Origin: Bog-159 sp035499555
Lineage (GTDB): Bacteria > Acidobacteriota > Terriglobia > Bryobacterales > Bryobacteraceae
DNA: 64,000 nt
Direction: 5' to 3'
Assembly (NCBI GenBank): GCA_035499555.1
Contig: DATJYO010000075.1
Location: 1-64,000 of the forward strand
The position numbers were made by a program, and so were the translations under genes. How positions within the stretch are numbered: the first letter of the stretch is position 1; every line of letters begins with the position of its first letter. Below the pieces are notes generated by a model. The model made no database searches. It was not told the origin of the DNA and saw only the letters and a list, made by a program, of their open reading frames with translations. Shown in pieces: positions 25,745-34,966 of this stretch.

Positions 25745-26398
25745 TTGATCGTTCTGGTATTTGGACCACCCGGTTGCGGCAAGGGTACGCAGGCCAGTCT
25801 GGTTGCGGGCCGCTACGGCATCCCGGCCATATCCACGGGAGAGCTGTTCCGGTCGGAATGTCAAGCGGGCACGCCGCTGGGCCGGCAGGCCTGCTCCATC
25901 ATGGCGCGGGGCGGCCTGGTGGGCGACGACATCGTGAACCGGATGGTGGTGGAACGTGTCGCCAGACCGGATTGCCGGGCGGGCTTCCTGCTGGACGGCT
26001 TTCCGCGGACGAGACCGCAGGCCGAATTCTTCGACGGCGTGCTGTCGGCCAGGGGCCTTCCGGAACCGGTGGTCATTCATCTGGAAGTGCCTTCCAAGGT
26101 GCTGGTCCGGCGACTTTCGGCGCGACGGCAGTGCCCGGTCTGCGCGCGCGTCTACAATGTCCTCTCGCACCCGCCCCGGATACACGGGCTCTGCGATGAC
26201 GATGGGGCGGCGTTGACCGCGCGCCAGGACGACAGCGAGCCGGTGATCCGCCGGCGCCTCACCGCGTACGAAGAAGTCACGCGGCCGGTGATCAAGCACT
26301 ACCGCGGCGGAAGGTATTACCGGGTGAATGGCGACCGCTCGCCGGACGCGGTGCACGGAGAGATTGCCGGCTTACTGGCTCCGTGTGTCCACGCTTGA
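25745..26398 (+). CDS. adk: Adenylate kinase, second copy, next to aceK
   Basis: 217 residues from a TTG with GGAGG 5 bases upstream. The P-loop (GPPGCGKGTQ), STGELFR, LDGFPRTRPQ and the zinc-LID residues CPVC and LCDDD are all present, so it should catalyse ATP + AMP to 2 ADP. It resembles the copy at 17552 (shared AISTGE, ACSI, GGLVGD and CDDD) but is shorter and lacks the acidic tail. It ends 28 bp before the aceK start on the same strand, so the two are probably co-transcribed. An adenylate kinase beside an AMP/ATP-sensing enzyme is suggestive. Confidence 0.92.
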   Translation: MIVLVFGPPGCGKGTQASLVAGRYGIPAISTGELFRSECQAGTPLGRQACSIMARGGLVGDDIVNRMVVERVARPDCRAGFLLDGFPRTRPQAEFFDGVLSARGLPEPVVIHLEVPSKVLVRRLSARRQCPVCARVYNVLSHPPRIHGLCDDDGAALTARQDDSEPVIRRRLTAYEEVTRPVIKHYRGGRYYRVNGDRSPDAVHGEIAGLLAPCVHA

Positions 26399-26426
26399 CA
26401 CGGCGCCATCGAGAACCGGCGGACGC

Positions 26427-28256
26427 ATGGACGCGCGGCGGCAGGTGTGGGAGCGGCTGTTTCCTCCCGGCCAGCGTCCGGCCCTCGAGGCCCTCTCCGC
26501 CCGGGGCCAGGCGGAAGCGCGCGATGCAGCCGAGCTGATCCTGGCAGCCCATCGGGCGTATCTTTCCGACTTCAGTATCCTCACCGAGCGTGCCCGGCAG
26601 AACTTCGAGGATCGCGCCTGGACCCAGGGATCGCTGGATGCCGGGCGGCGTGTGCAGCTCTATCGCGACGCAGTCAACCGAATCTGGCGCAAGATCCAAC
26701 TGAGATATGCCGGGCAGGCGGCGCACCGGGAGTTCTGGATGGGTGTGAGGCAGAGCTTCCTGGAACAGGTATTCGACGATTACGACGCGGACCTGGCGCT
26801 CACCTTTCTCTACTCGACCATGCGGCTGGCGTTCGACGCGCAGGATGCGCCCGTGGAATACGACGACGACGGTCTCACGGAACGCTCCCACGTTGGCAGC
26901 GCGCAGCCGGTCTGGCGGTCCTACGCCGCCGGTCCGCAGGAGCTGCGCCAGTCGATCGGCGAGGTCCTGCGTTCGTGTGCGTTTCGGGTTCCGTTTGCCA
27001 ACGCGGCGAGAGATGCGGGGCTGGTAGCGGAGCGCCTGCACCAGGAGTGGCGGCGAGAATTCGGCGCCGCATCCCCAGACGATCTGCAGATGCTCACTCC
27101 AGTGTTCTTCCGCGACCGGGATGCCTACCTGGTGGGCAAGCTGCGGTCGGCACGGGGCGAACTACCGGTAGTTCTGGCGCTCCGGCACCCGGAGCCGGGC
27201 ATAACGGTGGATGCGGTGCTGAGCGGCAAGGAGGACATGCGGAACATTCTGTTCATCTCCACGCGGTCCACGTTTCATGTGCAGACCGAGGCCTATCGCG
27301 AGGTACTCGATTTCCTGGATACGCTGGCGCCCGAGCGGGGTCATCCGGCGATGTGCGCGGTGCTGGGCTTTACGCACCCGGCGCGCGTCGCCCTCAACCA
27401 GCGGCTGCGCCGGCACCTGCGGGAAACCGGCGAGAAGTTCGCGCCGGCGCCGGGCCGGCCGGGGATGGCCATGGTGGTGTTCGCGCCGCCGTCGTTTCCC
27501 TACGTGTTCAAAGTCGTGAGAGACTTCTCCGCCAAGCCGTGTTGGACGGGCAGGGCGCACATTATGGAACTCTATCGCTGGGTCCACGAGATGAATCGCG
27601 GACGCCTGATGCTGGACGCCTGGCTTTACCGCAACCTGCATTTTCCGCGACGTGCGTTCGACGAGGCGGTATTGGACGAACTGCTGCGCAGCGCGCCGGG
27701 CAGCGTCCGCCGTGAGGGGGAGACGGTGGTCCTGAAGCACGTCTATGCGCAGCGAAAGGTGCAGCCGCTCAGCACATTTTTCGAGCAGACGCGCGATCCC
27801 GCGCTGCGCGCGCGAGCCATGGACGCCTTGGGCACTTTCATCAAGGATCTGGCCGGCATGGGCTTTTTCATCGGCGACTATTACGGCCTGCCGTCCAACA
27901 CCGGACTGACGCACGCCAGCAATGTGACTCTGTTCGATTTTGACGATCTGGCGCCAATTTTGCGGTATCGCTTCCGGGTCACGCCGCCGCTTCCGGAGCG
28001 CGAGGAGTGGCTATGGAACACGGAGACCGACGGCGCATGGTTTCGCGTAGAAGAGAATGACGTGCTGGTGGACGAATGGGAGCGGTTTCTGGGCGTGCCG
28101 CCGGACCTCAAGGATTCTTTTCAGCGGAAGCACGGCGATCTGTTTACCCCGGAGTATTGGGCCGAAGTGCAGCGACGCATCATGACCGGCCAGTTGCATT
28201 TTGTACTTCCGTACCCGCCGGAGCGGCGTCTTTCGCGAGACGACAGGCCGGCCTGA
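26427..28256 (+). CDS. aceK: Isocitrate dehydrogenase kinase/phosphatase AceK
   Basis: 609 residues (family typically about 570-600). N-terminal helical regulatory half, then a kinase-like domain: MAMVVFAPPSFPYVFKVVRDF (ATP-binding beta strands and Lys), VVLKHVYAQRKVQPLSTFF, and the metal/catalytic end FIGDYYGLP plus LFDFDDL (cf. YDYDE of E. coli AceK). AceK phosphorylates and dephosphorylates isocitrate dehydrogenase to divert carbon into the glyoxylate shunt; AMP and ADP stimulate its phosphatase side. The start at 26427 avoids a longer frame overlapping adk. Neighbour adk may feed or read adenylate levels. No icd, aceA or aceB here. Confidence 0.92.
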   Translation: MDARRQVWERLFPPGQRPALEALSARGQAEARDAAELILAAHRAYLSDFSILTERARQNFEDRAWTQGSLDAGRRVQLYRDAVNRIWRKIQLRYAGQAAHREFWMGVRQSFLEQVFDDYDADLALTFLYSTMRLAFDAQDAPVEYDDDGLTERSHVGSAQPVWRSYAAGPQELRQSIGEVLRSCAFRVPFANAARDAGLVAERLHQEWRREFGAASPDDLQMLTPVFFRDRDAYLVGKLRSARGELPVVLALRHPEPGITVDAVLSGKEDMRNILFISTRSTFHVQTEAYREVLDFLDTLAPERGHPAMCAVLGFTHPARVALNQRLRRHLRETGEKFAPAPGRPGMAMVVFAPPSFPYVFKVVRDFSAKPCWTGRAHIMELYRWVHEMNRGRLMLDAWLYRNLHFPRRAFDEAVLDELLRSAPGSVRREGETVVLKHVYAQRKVQPLSTFFEQTRDPALRARAMDALGTFIKDLAGMGFFIGDYYGLPSNTGLTHASNVTLFDFDDLAPILRYRFRVTPPLPEREEWLWNTETDGAWFRVEENDVLVDEWERFLGVPPDLKDSFQRKHGDLFTPEYWAEVQRRIMTGQLHFVLPYPPERRLSRDDRPA

Positions 28257-28271
28257 ATCATACGGCGGGGG

Positions 28272-29597
28272 TCACTCCGCGATGGCGAACAAGTGCTTTG
28301 CGCCGCGCACCAGCAGCAGATCGCCCGCCAGGGCGGGAGTGGCCAGGACCGGCTCGCCGATGGGATTCTTCGACAGCAGCTCGTATTGCGCGCCGGCCTT
28401 CACCACGTACACGTCGCCGTCTTCGCTGCTGATGTAGAGCTTGCCGGCCGCCATCACCGGCGAGGCCACGAAGGAACCGCCATCGCCGACCCGTTGCTTG
28501 TAAGTGAGCGTCCCACTCTTCGCGTCGTAGACACTCAGGATGCCGTTGTTGCTCACCGTGTATAGCTGCTCGCCGTACACCAGCGGCGATGGCAGATAAA
28601 CACCGCCGCGCTGCTTGCTCCAGGCGATGGCGTCGCTCGATTCCTTGCCGTCCTTGAGCGTGAGATCCCCGCTCGACCCCACCCTGATGGCGTAGATGGG
28701 CTGCACCGGCGGATAGCCCGCGGTGACATAGATGAGGCCCTGCGCCGCGACGGGCGTGGTGCAGGTGATTTCGGAATTCGGGCCGAGGGTCCAGAGCAGT
28801 TTGCCGGTATCGGCGTCATAACCGCGTATGGCTTTGGGAGCGTTGGTGGCGATCTCGATGTGGTCTTTCGCCGGCACCAGGGTGGGAGTGCCCCAGGATG
28901 AGATCTCGGCGCGGGCCGTGCGCCACAATTCGCGGCCATCGCGCAGATCGAACGCGGCGATAAAGGAGTCTTTCTGCCGGTCGCACTGCACGATCACCAT
29001 GTTCCTGTGGATGACCGGCGAGCTGCCCGCTCCCCATTCCGAATCCGGATCGAAGAACCATCCGGCGTTCTGTACGCCGAGATCTTTCTTCCATAGCAGC
29101 TCGCCCGAGGCGGCGGAATAGGCGTAGAGCCCTTCGGAGCCGAAGTAGGCCACCACGACGCTTCCATTGGTCACCGGCGAGGGCGAGGCTTGCGATGACT
29201 TGGGATGCCGCTTGGTCTGGGGAATGCCCTCGCGGGCGATCTGCTGCCACAGGATCTTTCCGGTCTTCCTGTCGATGGCCAGGACCTCCCACTTGTGCGG
29301 CGACCTGTCGTCGACCGAATCGGTGTCGCCATAGAGGCCGGTGCGGAACGCCTGTTTCGGATCGCTGGAAATTGCGGTGGTGACAAAGACGCGATCGCCC
29401 CAGACGATGGGTGACGAATCGGCGAGGCCGGGAATTTCCAGCTTCCAGACGATATTGGTTCCCTTGCCGGCATCCCATTTGACCGGCGGCTTCGTGCCGT
29501 CTCCCACGCCGGAGGCCGAGGGGCCGCGGAACTGCGGCCAATCGCCCGCGAAGGCCACGGAGGCCAGAAGCCAGAACCACAGATGCGCGCGTCTCAT
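28272..29597 (-). CDS. PQQ-like beta-propeller repeat protein, secreted
   Basis: 441 residues. A signal peptide (MRRAHLWFWLLASVAFA) is followed by WPQFRGP, the hallmark start of these acidobacterial and planctomycetal propellers. Repeats contain GKxLW motifs (TGKILWQQ, GELLWKK, RELWRT, GKLLWTL), as in PQQ-binding-like blades, but the residues that hold PQQ and Ca in quinoprotein dehydrogenases are not evident, so this is probably not an oxidoreductase. Its start overlaps the stop of the ankyrin gene by 4 bases (ATGA), making the two a coupled pair; both are exported. Confidence 0.88.
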   Translation of the reverse strand: MRRAHLWFWLLASVAFAGDWPQFRGPSASGVGDGTKPPVKWDAGKGTNIVWKLEIPGLADSSPIVWGDRVFVTTAISSDPKQAFRTGLYGDTDSVDDRSPHKWEVLAIDRKTGKILWQQIAREGIPQTKRHPKSSQASPSPVTNGSVVVAYFGSEGLYAYSAASGELLWKKDLGVQNAGWFFDPDSEWGAGSSPVIHRNMVIVQCDRQKDSFIAAFDLRDGRELWRTARAEISSWGTPTLVPAKDHIEIATNAPKAIRGYDADTGKLLWTLGPNSEITCTTPVAAQGLIYVTAGYPPVQPIYAIRVGSSGDLTLKDGKESSDAIAWSKQRGGVYLPSPLVYGEQLYTVSNNGILSVYDAKSGTLTYKQRVGDGGSFVASPVMAAGKLYISSEDGDVYVVKAGAQYELLSKNPIGEPVLATPALAGDLLLVRGAKHLFAIAE

Positions 29598-30373
29598 TTC
29601 GTCACCGCCTTCTTGAACTTCATGTTCATGTCGCCTTGCTTGAGGGTAAAGCTGGCGGGCGAATCGAACTCGACCTCCAGTCTGGCCGGCGCGAACGCGA
29701 ACACGGTCGGGCTCTTGGGCTTCAAGGCGAACTCCGGCTGTCCGGTGGCCTGCATGTACAGCTTGCCGTCCTTCACAAACACCTTGAGGTCCAAGGGGAA
29801 GGATTCGGTCTTGAAGGTGCCCGCATAGGATTCCAGGACCCGGGCATCCACCGCCACGCCGGGCGGTGGTTCGTGCGCACCGGCCTTTTTCAGCAGTTCC
29901 GCGACGTCCTTCTTATTGTCGGCGAGCGCGCCCTCATAGGTACTGTCGAGCGCCTCCTGGCTGGGCTTACCGTTTTCGAGCACCGCCTTCACCAGGTCGG
30001 GATAATCCGATGCGCTTTTCAGTTCCTCGTCGGGGTTGCCTTTTCCTTTGGCAATGAGCAGGCGGGCCACCGCGAAGTGCTTGCGCGTGACGACGAAGTC
30101 GAATAGAGAAGCTTTATAGAACGTGTCGTTCAAATCGGCTTTGGCGCCTTGGTCGAGCAGGTACCCGACAACGGCTTCGTGTCCGCTCATGGCCGCCATG
30201 AAAAGCGGTGTCTGTCCGTAGGGGGTCTGGGCCTCGATGGAGGCTCCCTTTTCGATGAGCGCTTTGACGGTGTCCAGGTCCCCTTTGCGGGAGGCTTCCA
30301 GCAGGTCGGCGTTGATGTCGGCGGCAGCCAGGGCTGCAGCCACCCAGAAGATCAGCCAGGTCAGGCGAAGCAT
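29594..30373 (-). CDS. Exported ankyrin-repeat protein with a C-terminal beta domain
   Basis: 259 residues from the ATG at 30373, chosen because AAAGGAGC lies 5 bases upstream; a longer frame starting at 30391 lacks such a site. A signal peptide (MLRLTWLIFWVAAALAAA) is followed by about four ankyrin-type repeats (ADLLEASRKGDLDTVKALIEKGA; TPLFMAAMSGHEAVVGYLLDQGA). The last ~85 residues (ESYAGTFKTESFPLDLKVFV, SPTVFAFAPARLEVEF) look like the DUF3471-type beta domain that follows serine hydrolases. Probable protein-binding role in the periplasm. Translationally coupled to the propeller gene. Confidence 0.83.
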   Translation of the reverse strand: MLRLTWLIFWVAAALAAADINADLLEASRKGDLDTVKALIEKGASIEAQTPYGQTPLFMAAMSGHEAVVGYLLDQGAKADLNDTFYKASLFDFVVTRKHFAVARLLIAKGKGNPDEELKSASDYPDLVKAVLENGKPSQEALDSTYEGALADNKKDVAELLKKAGAHEPPPGVAVDARVLESYAGTFKTESFPLDLKVFVKDGKLYMQATGQPEFALKPKSPTVFAFAPARLEVEFDSPASFTLKQGDMNMKFKKAVTK

Positions 30374-30469
30374 ATCCAGCTCCTTTGCCATAGTGTACGT
30401 CAGGGAGGCGGAATTGTTAGGTCAGGGACCCAAAAATCGCATGGTGCGCCTGGCGGTCTATACTGCGGT

Positions 30470-32185
30470 ATGCCCTTTCTTCGCTCATTCTTCCTACTGG
30501 TGTGGGCAGCGGCCGTCTGGGCGCAGACGATCACGGTCAGATTTCCGGCCGCGCGTTCGCCAAAGCCGCTCGACGGCCGCCTGCTGCTGCTGCTCTCCAA
30601 CGATCCGAGCGCCGAGCCGCGGATGCAGATCGACGACACGCCGAAATCGCAGATGGTTTTCGGGGTGACGGTGGACGGCTGGAAACCGGAGTCCTCGCTG
30701 ACGATCGGGAGCAACGCGCAAGGCTATCCACGGGCTTCGCTGCAGGACGTGCCAGCGGGCGAGTACACGGTGCAAGCCGTCCTGAACATCTACGAGACGT
30801 TCCACCGGTCGGACGGCAAGACCGTGAAACTGGCGCCGGATCGCGGCGAGGGCCAGCATTGGAACCTGGCGCCGGGCAATCTGCTGTCGAAGCCGCGGAA
30901 AGTCGCTATAGGCCCCGGCGCGCCGCCCGTCGAGGTGGTGCTGGATGATGTCATCCCTCCCATCCCGCCCGAGCCCGACACCAGGTACATTCGCCACATC
31001 CGCATTCAATCCGCGCTGCTCACGAAGTTCTGGGGACGGCCGATGGATTTGTCCGCCATCGTGCTGGTGCCGGAAGGCTTCGATGCGCATCCCGAGGCAC
31101 ACTATCCGCTGATCGTCTTTCACGACCACTTCGTTTCGAGCTTCAACGATTTCCGCGAAACGCCGCCCGATCCCGATTTGAAGCCGGATTACTCGGACCG
31201 TTTCCACCTGGCCGGCTACAACCGCATCATGCAGCAGGAGGCATACAAGAACTACCTGGCCTGGATCGCGCCCGGCACGCCGCGGATGCTGATCGTCAAG
31301 CTGCAGCACGCCAATCCCTTTTACGACGATTCGTATGCCGTGAACTCCGCCAACGTGGGACCGTACGGCGACGCGATAGAAACCGAGCTGATTCCGGCCA
31401 TCGAGCAGCGATTCCGGGGGATCGGCCAGGGGTGGGCCCGGTTCGTGTACGGCGGTTCGACGGGCGGCTGGGAGTCGCTGGCGGTGCAGATGTTCTATCC
31501 GGACCACTACAACGGCGCGTTCGTGGCCTGCCCGGACCCGGTGGATTTTCACGCGTACATGACGGCGGATCTGTACCAGCAGGACAACATGTTCTATCTG
31601 CCGGGGGCGAACAAGCGCATCGAGCAGCCGGCCATGCGCGACTACCTGGGACACACGCTGATTTCGATGCGCGACAACATCGCCTACGAAGCGGCGCTGG
31701 GCGACCATGGGCGGTCGGGCGACCAGTTCGATATCTGGCAGGCCGTATATTCGCCGGTGGGAGAGGACGGGTATCCGCAGCCGATCTTCGACAAGCAGAC
31801 CGGCGCGATCGATCACCAGACCGCGGAATACTGGCGCGCGCATTACGATCTGAATGCGATCCTGCAGCGAGATTGGGCGACACTCGGGCCGAAGCTCGAA
31901 GGCAAGCTGCACATCTACGTCGGCGCGGACGACACTTACTTTCTGAACGACGCGGTGTACCTGATGGAGGATTTCCTGAAGCAGACCGGCAGCCCCGGCC
32001 ACGGCGTGCCGTACCAGGGCGAGGTGCGCTACGGGCCGCGCGCGGAGCATTGCTGGAACGGCGATCCGGACCATCCCAACTGGTACTCGCGGCTGCACTA
32101 CAACCAGATGTACGTGGCGCAGATCCTGCAACGGATGCAGGCGACCGCGCCTGCGGGGGCGGATCTGACCAGTTGGCGGTATTGA
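30470..32185 (+). CDS. Secreted alpha/beta-hydrolase, esterase D-like
   Basis: 571 residues from the ATG at 30470 with a signal peptide (FLRSFFLLVWAAAVWAQ). The domain from about residue 190 matches the putative esterase (esterase D/enterochelin esterase) family: PLIVFHDHF, and nucleophile Ser in YGGSTGGWES. The catalytic His is likely in the C-terminal RAEHCWNGDPDHPNW. The N-terminal ~180 residues look like a beta-sandwich. Such enzymes cleave acyl or feruloyl esters, among others; the specific substrate is unknown. It lies 114 bp before a GH3 glycosidase on the same strand, which may point to plant-polymer use. Confidence 0.82.
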   Translation: MPFLRSFFLLVWAAAVWAQTITVRFPAARSPKPLDGRLLLLLSNDPSAEPRMQIDDTPKSQMVFGVTVDGWKPESSLTIGSNAQGYPRASLQDVPAGEYTVQAVLNIYETFHRSDGKTVKLAPDRGEGQHWNLAPGNLLSKPRKVAIGPGAPPVEVVLDDVIPPIPPEPDTRYIRHIRIQSALLTKFWGRPMDLSAIVLVPEGFDAHPEAHYPLIVFHDHFVSSFNDFRETPPDPDLKPDYSDRFHLAGYNRIMQQEAYKNYLAWIAPGTPRMLIVKLQHANPFYDDSYAVNSANVGPYGDAIETELIPAIEQRFRGIGQGWARFVYGGSTGGWESLAVQMFYPDHYNGAFVACPDPVDFHAYMTADLYQQDNMFYLPGANKRIEQPAMRDYLGHTLISMRDNIAYEAALGDHGRSGDQFDIWQAVYSPVGEDGYPQPIFDKQTGAIDHQTAEYWRAHYDLNAILQRDWATLGPKLEGKLHIYVGADDTYFLNDAVYLMEDFLKQTGSPGHGVPYQGEVRYGPRAEHCWNGDPDHPNWYSRLHYNQMYVAQILQRMQATAPAGADLTSWRY

Positions 32186-32299
32186 CTCCGGAAGCCGCCC
32201 AATTCCCGGGCTGCCTACCGGTTGTTACACTGGTCTGCGGCAAGGCGCCGCCTCTGCCGGGCGCGCGCCGCGCCATCTCTGAAAAGGAGAGTAGCGAAG

Positions 32300-34960
32300 A
32301 TGAGATTCGGAGGCTGCAAATGGCCGGGCGTGGCCGCCTGCCTGGGGCTCCTGTCAGCCGTTGCCGCGGCGCAGGACGTCTCGAAACTGCCGTACATGAA
32401 CCCCAACCTGCCGGCGAAAGAGCGCGCCGCGGACCTGGTGCATCGCATGACGCTCGAAGAGAAGGCTTCGCAGTTGGTCAACCAAGCGCGGGCCATCCCG
32501 CGACTGCAGGTTCCGGCTTACGACTGGTGGAGCGAGGCGCTGCACGGGGTGGCGGTCAACGGTACCACGGAGTTCCCGGAGCCGATCGGGCTGGCGGCCA
32601 CCTTCGATGCGCCGGCCATTCACGCCATGGCCATCGACATCAGCACGGAGGCGCGCATCAAGCACGCGCAGGATGTGGCCGCGGGCCATAGCAACATCAT
32701 GGAAGGCCTGGATTTCTGGTCGCCCAACGTCAATATTTTCCGCGATCCGCGCTGGGGCCGCGGCCAGGAGACCTACGGGGAAGATCCGTTCCTCAGCGGG
32801 CGCATGGCGGTGGCCTTCGTCACCGGCATGCAGGGCGACGATCCGCGCTACTACCGGGTCATCTCGACGCCGAAGCACTACGCGGTCCACAGCGGCCCCG
32901 AGCCGACCCGCCATTTTGCGGACGTGGATGTGAGCAAGCACGACATGGTGGACACGTATCTGCCGGCTTTCCGCGCGGCGGTTACCGAGGGCCACGCCGG
33001 TTCGGTGATGTGTTCCTACAACGCCATCAACGGCCAGCCCGGCTGCGCCAACGAGTTCCTGCTCGAGCAGGAGTTGCGCGGCGCCTGGGGATTCCAGGGC
33101 TACGTGGTCTCCGACTGCGGCGCGGTGATTGACATTTTCAACGGCCACCACTATCGTCCCACCCAGCCGCAGGCCTCGGCCATCTCACTCGAACGCGGCA
33201 TGGACAATGAGTGCGCCGATTTTTTCGCCAAGGTGAAGGACGATCACGACTATAAGGCTTACATCGAAGGCGTGCGGCAGGGCTACCTGAGCGAGAGCGA
33301 CATAGACGCCGCGCTGGTCCGCCTGTTCACGGCCCGCATGAAGCTGGGCATGTTCGATCCGCCGGAGATGGTGCCGTACACGAAGATCGATGCGCGCGAG
33401 TTGAACAGCGCGGAGCACCGGGCCTATGCCCGGAAGCTGGCCAACGAGTCCATGGTGCTGCTTAAGAATGACGGCGTGCTGCCGCTCAAGCCGGCGGTGA
33501 AGCGGATCGCCGTGGTGGGGCCGCTGGCGGACCAGACCCGCGTGCTGCTGGGCAACTACACCGGCAATCCGCTCCACACCGTGAGCATGCTCGAAGGCAT
33601 GAAGGCGGAGTTTCCGGACGTGAAGATCACTTATGTTCCGGGAACCCAGTTCCTGCGCAACGACGGCACGCCGGTGCCCCACCATTTGCTCACCACGCCG
33701 GACGGCGCGCCGGGACTGAAAGCCGAGTATCTGGGACAAGTGGGGATGGACCTGATGGAAGGACGGCCGCCGAAGCCCGTGGCCACCCGCGTGGAGCCCG
33801 GCGTGGATCTCACGGAGAACGATCTGCCGGCCGAGGTGCGGGGTAAGCGGTCGTTCGCGGCGCGGTGGACCGGATTTCTGACGCCGCCCGAGAGCGGCGA
33901 CTACCTGGTGGGCATGCTGGCCGACGGTTTCGCCCGCGTTACGGTCAACGGGAAAGTCGCCGCGCAAGTGTTCAGCATGGGTGCAGCGCAGGGCAAGCTC
34001 GGCCGCGTCCATTTCGAAAAAGGCGAGAAGGCGGCGCTGGAGGTGAGCTACGGCATCATGAACGGCCGGCCGCGCGCGCAACTGATCTGGGCGAAGGTCA
34101 ACTCCGCGCCGTCGCCGGAGGCCGTCGCGGCGGCCCGCGAGGCGGATGTGGTGATCGCCGTGGTCGGCATTACCAGCGAACTGGAAGGCGAGGAGATGCC
34201 GGTGGAGGTGCCCGGATTTTCGGGCGGGGACCGTACCAGTATCGACTTGCCGGAGCCGGAGGAAGCCCTGGTCGAAGCCGTGGCTGCCAGCGGCAAGCCA
34301 CTGGTGGTGGTGCTGATGAACGGCAGCGCGCTGGCCGTGAACTGGGCCAGCGAGCACGCCAATGCCATCCTGGAAGCCTGGTACTCCGGCGAAGAGGGCG
34401 GCAATGCGATCGCCGATACGCTGGGCGGAAAAAACAATCCCGGCGGACGGCTGCCGGTGACATTTTATAAGGATCTGAGCCAGGTCCCTCACTTCGAGAA
34501 TTACGCGATGGAAGGCCGGACTTATCGCTACTTTGACGGAAAGCCGCTGTATCCCTTCGGCTATGGCTTGAGTTACACGACTTTCAGTTACGGTAATCTC
34601 ACGCTGGCGCGGAGTGACCTGGCCGCCGGGGACCCGCTCAGCGCGGAGGTTACGGTGACCAACACCGGGAAGGTGGCGGGCGACGAAGCGGTCCAGGTGT
34701 ATCTCCAGTTCCCCAAGGTTCCGGGCGCGCCGCTCAAAGCTCTGCGCGGCTTCGCACGTATCCGCCTGGAGCCGGGGGAGAGCCGGCAGATACATTTTGA
34801 GCTGAAGGATCGCGACCTGAGCATGGTCACCGAAGAAGGTGATCCGATCATCGCCCAGGGAGACTACACCATCAGTATCGGCGGCGGGCAGCCTGGCACC
34901 GGAGCTCCCGGTGTCAGCGGGCATTTCCACGTGAACGGCCAGTTGATGCTGGCGCAGTGA
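32300..34960 (+). CDS. GH3 beta-glucosidase/xylosidase with PA14 insert, secreted
   Basis: 886 residues from the ATG at 32300 (AAAGGAGA 9 bases upstream), with a signal peptide ending AVAAAQ. The GH3 N-terminal domain includes KHYAVHSGPE, SYNAINGQPG and the nucleophile Asp272 in VVSDCGA. The GH3 C-terminal domain starts near residue 380 (MVLLKNDGVLPLKP) and is interrupted by a PA14 domain (PGLKAEYLGQVGMDLMEGRP, GFLTPPESGDYLVGM) before resuming. A fibronectin-III-like C-terminus (VQVYLQFPKV) closes the protein. Such glycosidases release glucose or xylose from oligosaccharides in the periplasm or outside. Substrate unresolved; BglX-type with wide specificity. Confidence 0.92.
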   Translation: MRFGGCKWPGVAACLGLLSAVAAAQDVSKLPYMNPNLPAKERAADLVHRMTLEEKASQLVNQARAIPRLQVPAYDWWSEALHGVAVNGTTEFPEPIGLAATFDAPAIHAMAIDISTEARIKHAQDVAAGHSNIMEGLDFWSPNVNIFRDPRWGRGQETYGEDPFLSGRMAVAFVTGMQGDDPRYYRVISTPKHYAVHSGPEPTRHFADVDVSKHDMVDTYLPAFRAAVTEGHAGSVMCSYNAINGQPGCANEFLLEQELRGAWGFQGYVVSDCGAVIDIFNGHHYRPTQPQASAISLERGMDNECADFFAKVKDDHDYKAYIEGVRQGYLSESDIDAALVRLFTARMKLGMFDPPEMVPYTKIDARELNSAEHRAYARKLANESMVLLKNDGVLPLKPAVKRIAVVGPLADQTRVLLGNYTGNPLHTVSMLEGMKAEFPDVKITYVPGTQFLRNDGTPVPHHLLTTPDGAPGLKAEYLGQVGMDLMEGRPPKPVATRVEPGVDLTENDLPAEVRGKRSFAARWTGFLTPPESGDYLVGMLADGFARVTVNGKVAAQVFSMGAAQGKLGRVHFEKGEKAALEVSYGIMNGRPRAQLIWAKVNSAPSPEAVAAAREADVVIAVVGITSELEGEEMPVEVPGFSGGDRTSIDLPEPEEALVEAVAASGKPLVVVLMNGSALAVNWASEHANAILEAWYSGEEGGNAIADTLGGKNNPGGRLPVTFYKDLSQVPHFENYAMEGRTYRYFDGKPLYPFGYGLSYTTFSYGNLTLARSDLAAGDPLSAEVTVTNTGKVAGDEAVQVYLQFPKVPGAPLKALRGFARIRLEPGESRQIHFELKDRDLSMVTEEGDPIIAQGDYTISIGGGQPGTGAPGVSGHFHVNGQLMLAQ

Positions 34961-34966
34961 GGCTAT

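Noticed and set aside
30494..34930. Long minus-strand frames over the esterase and GH3 genes (30494-32131 and 33185-34930)
   Set aside because: Both are antisense to genes with signal peptides and catalytic motifs; His/Arg-rich products without family features.
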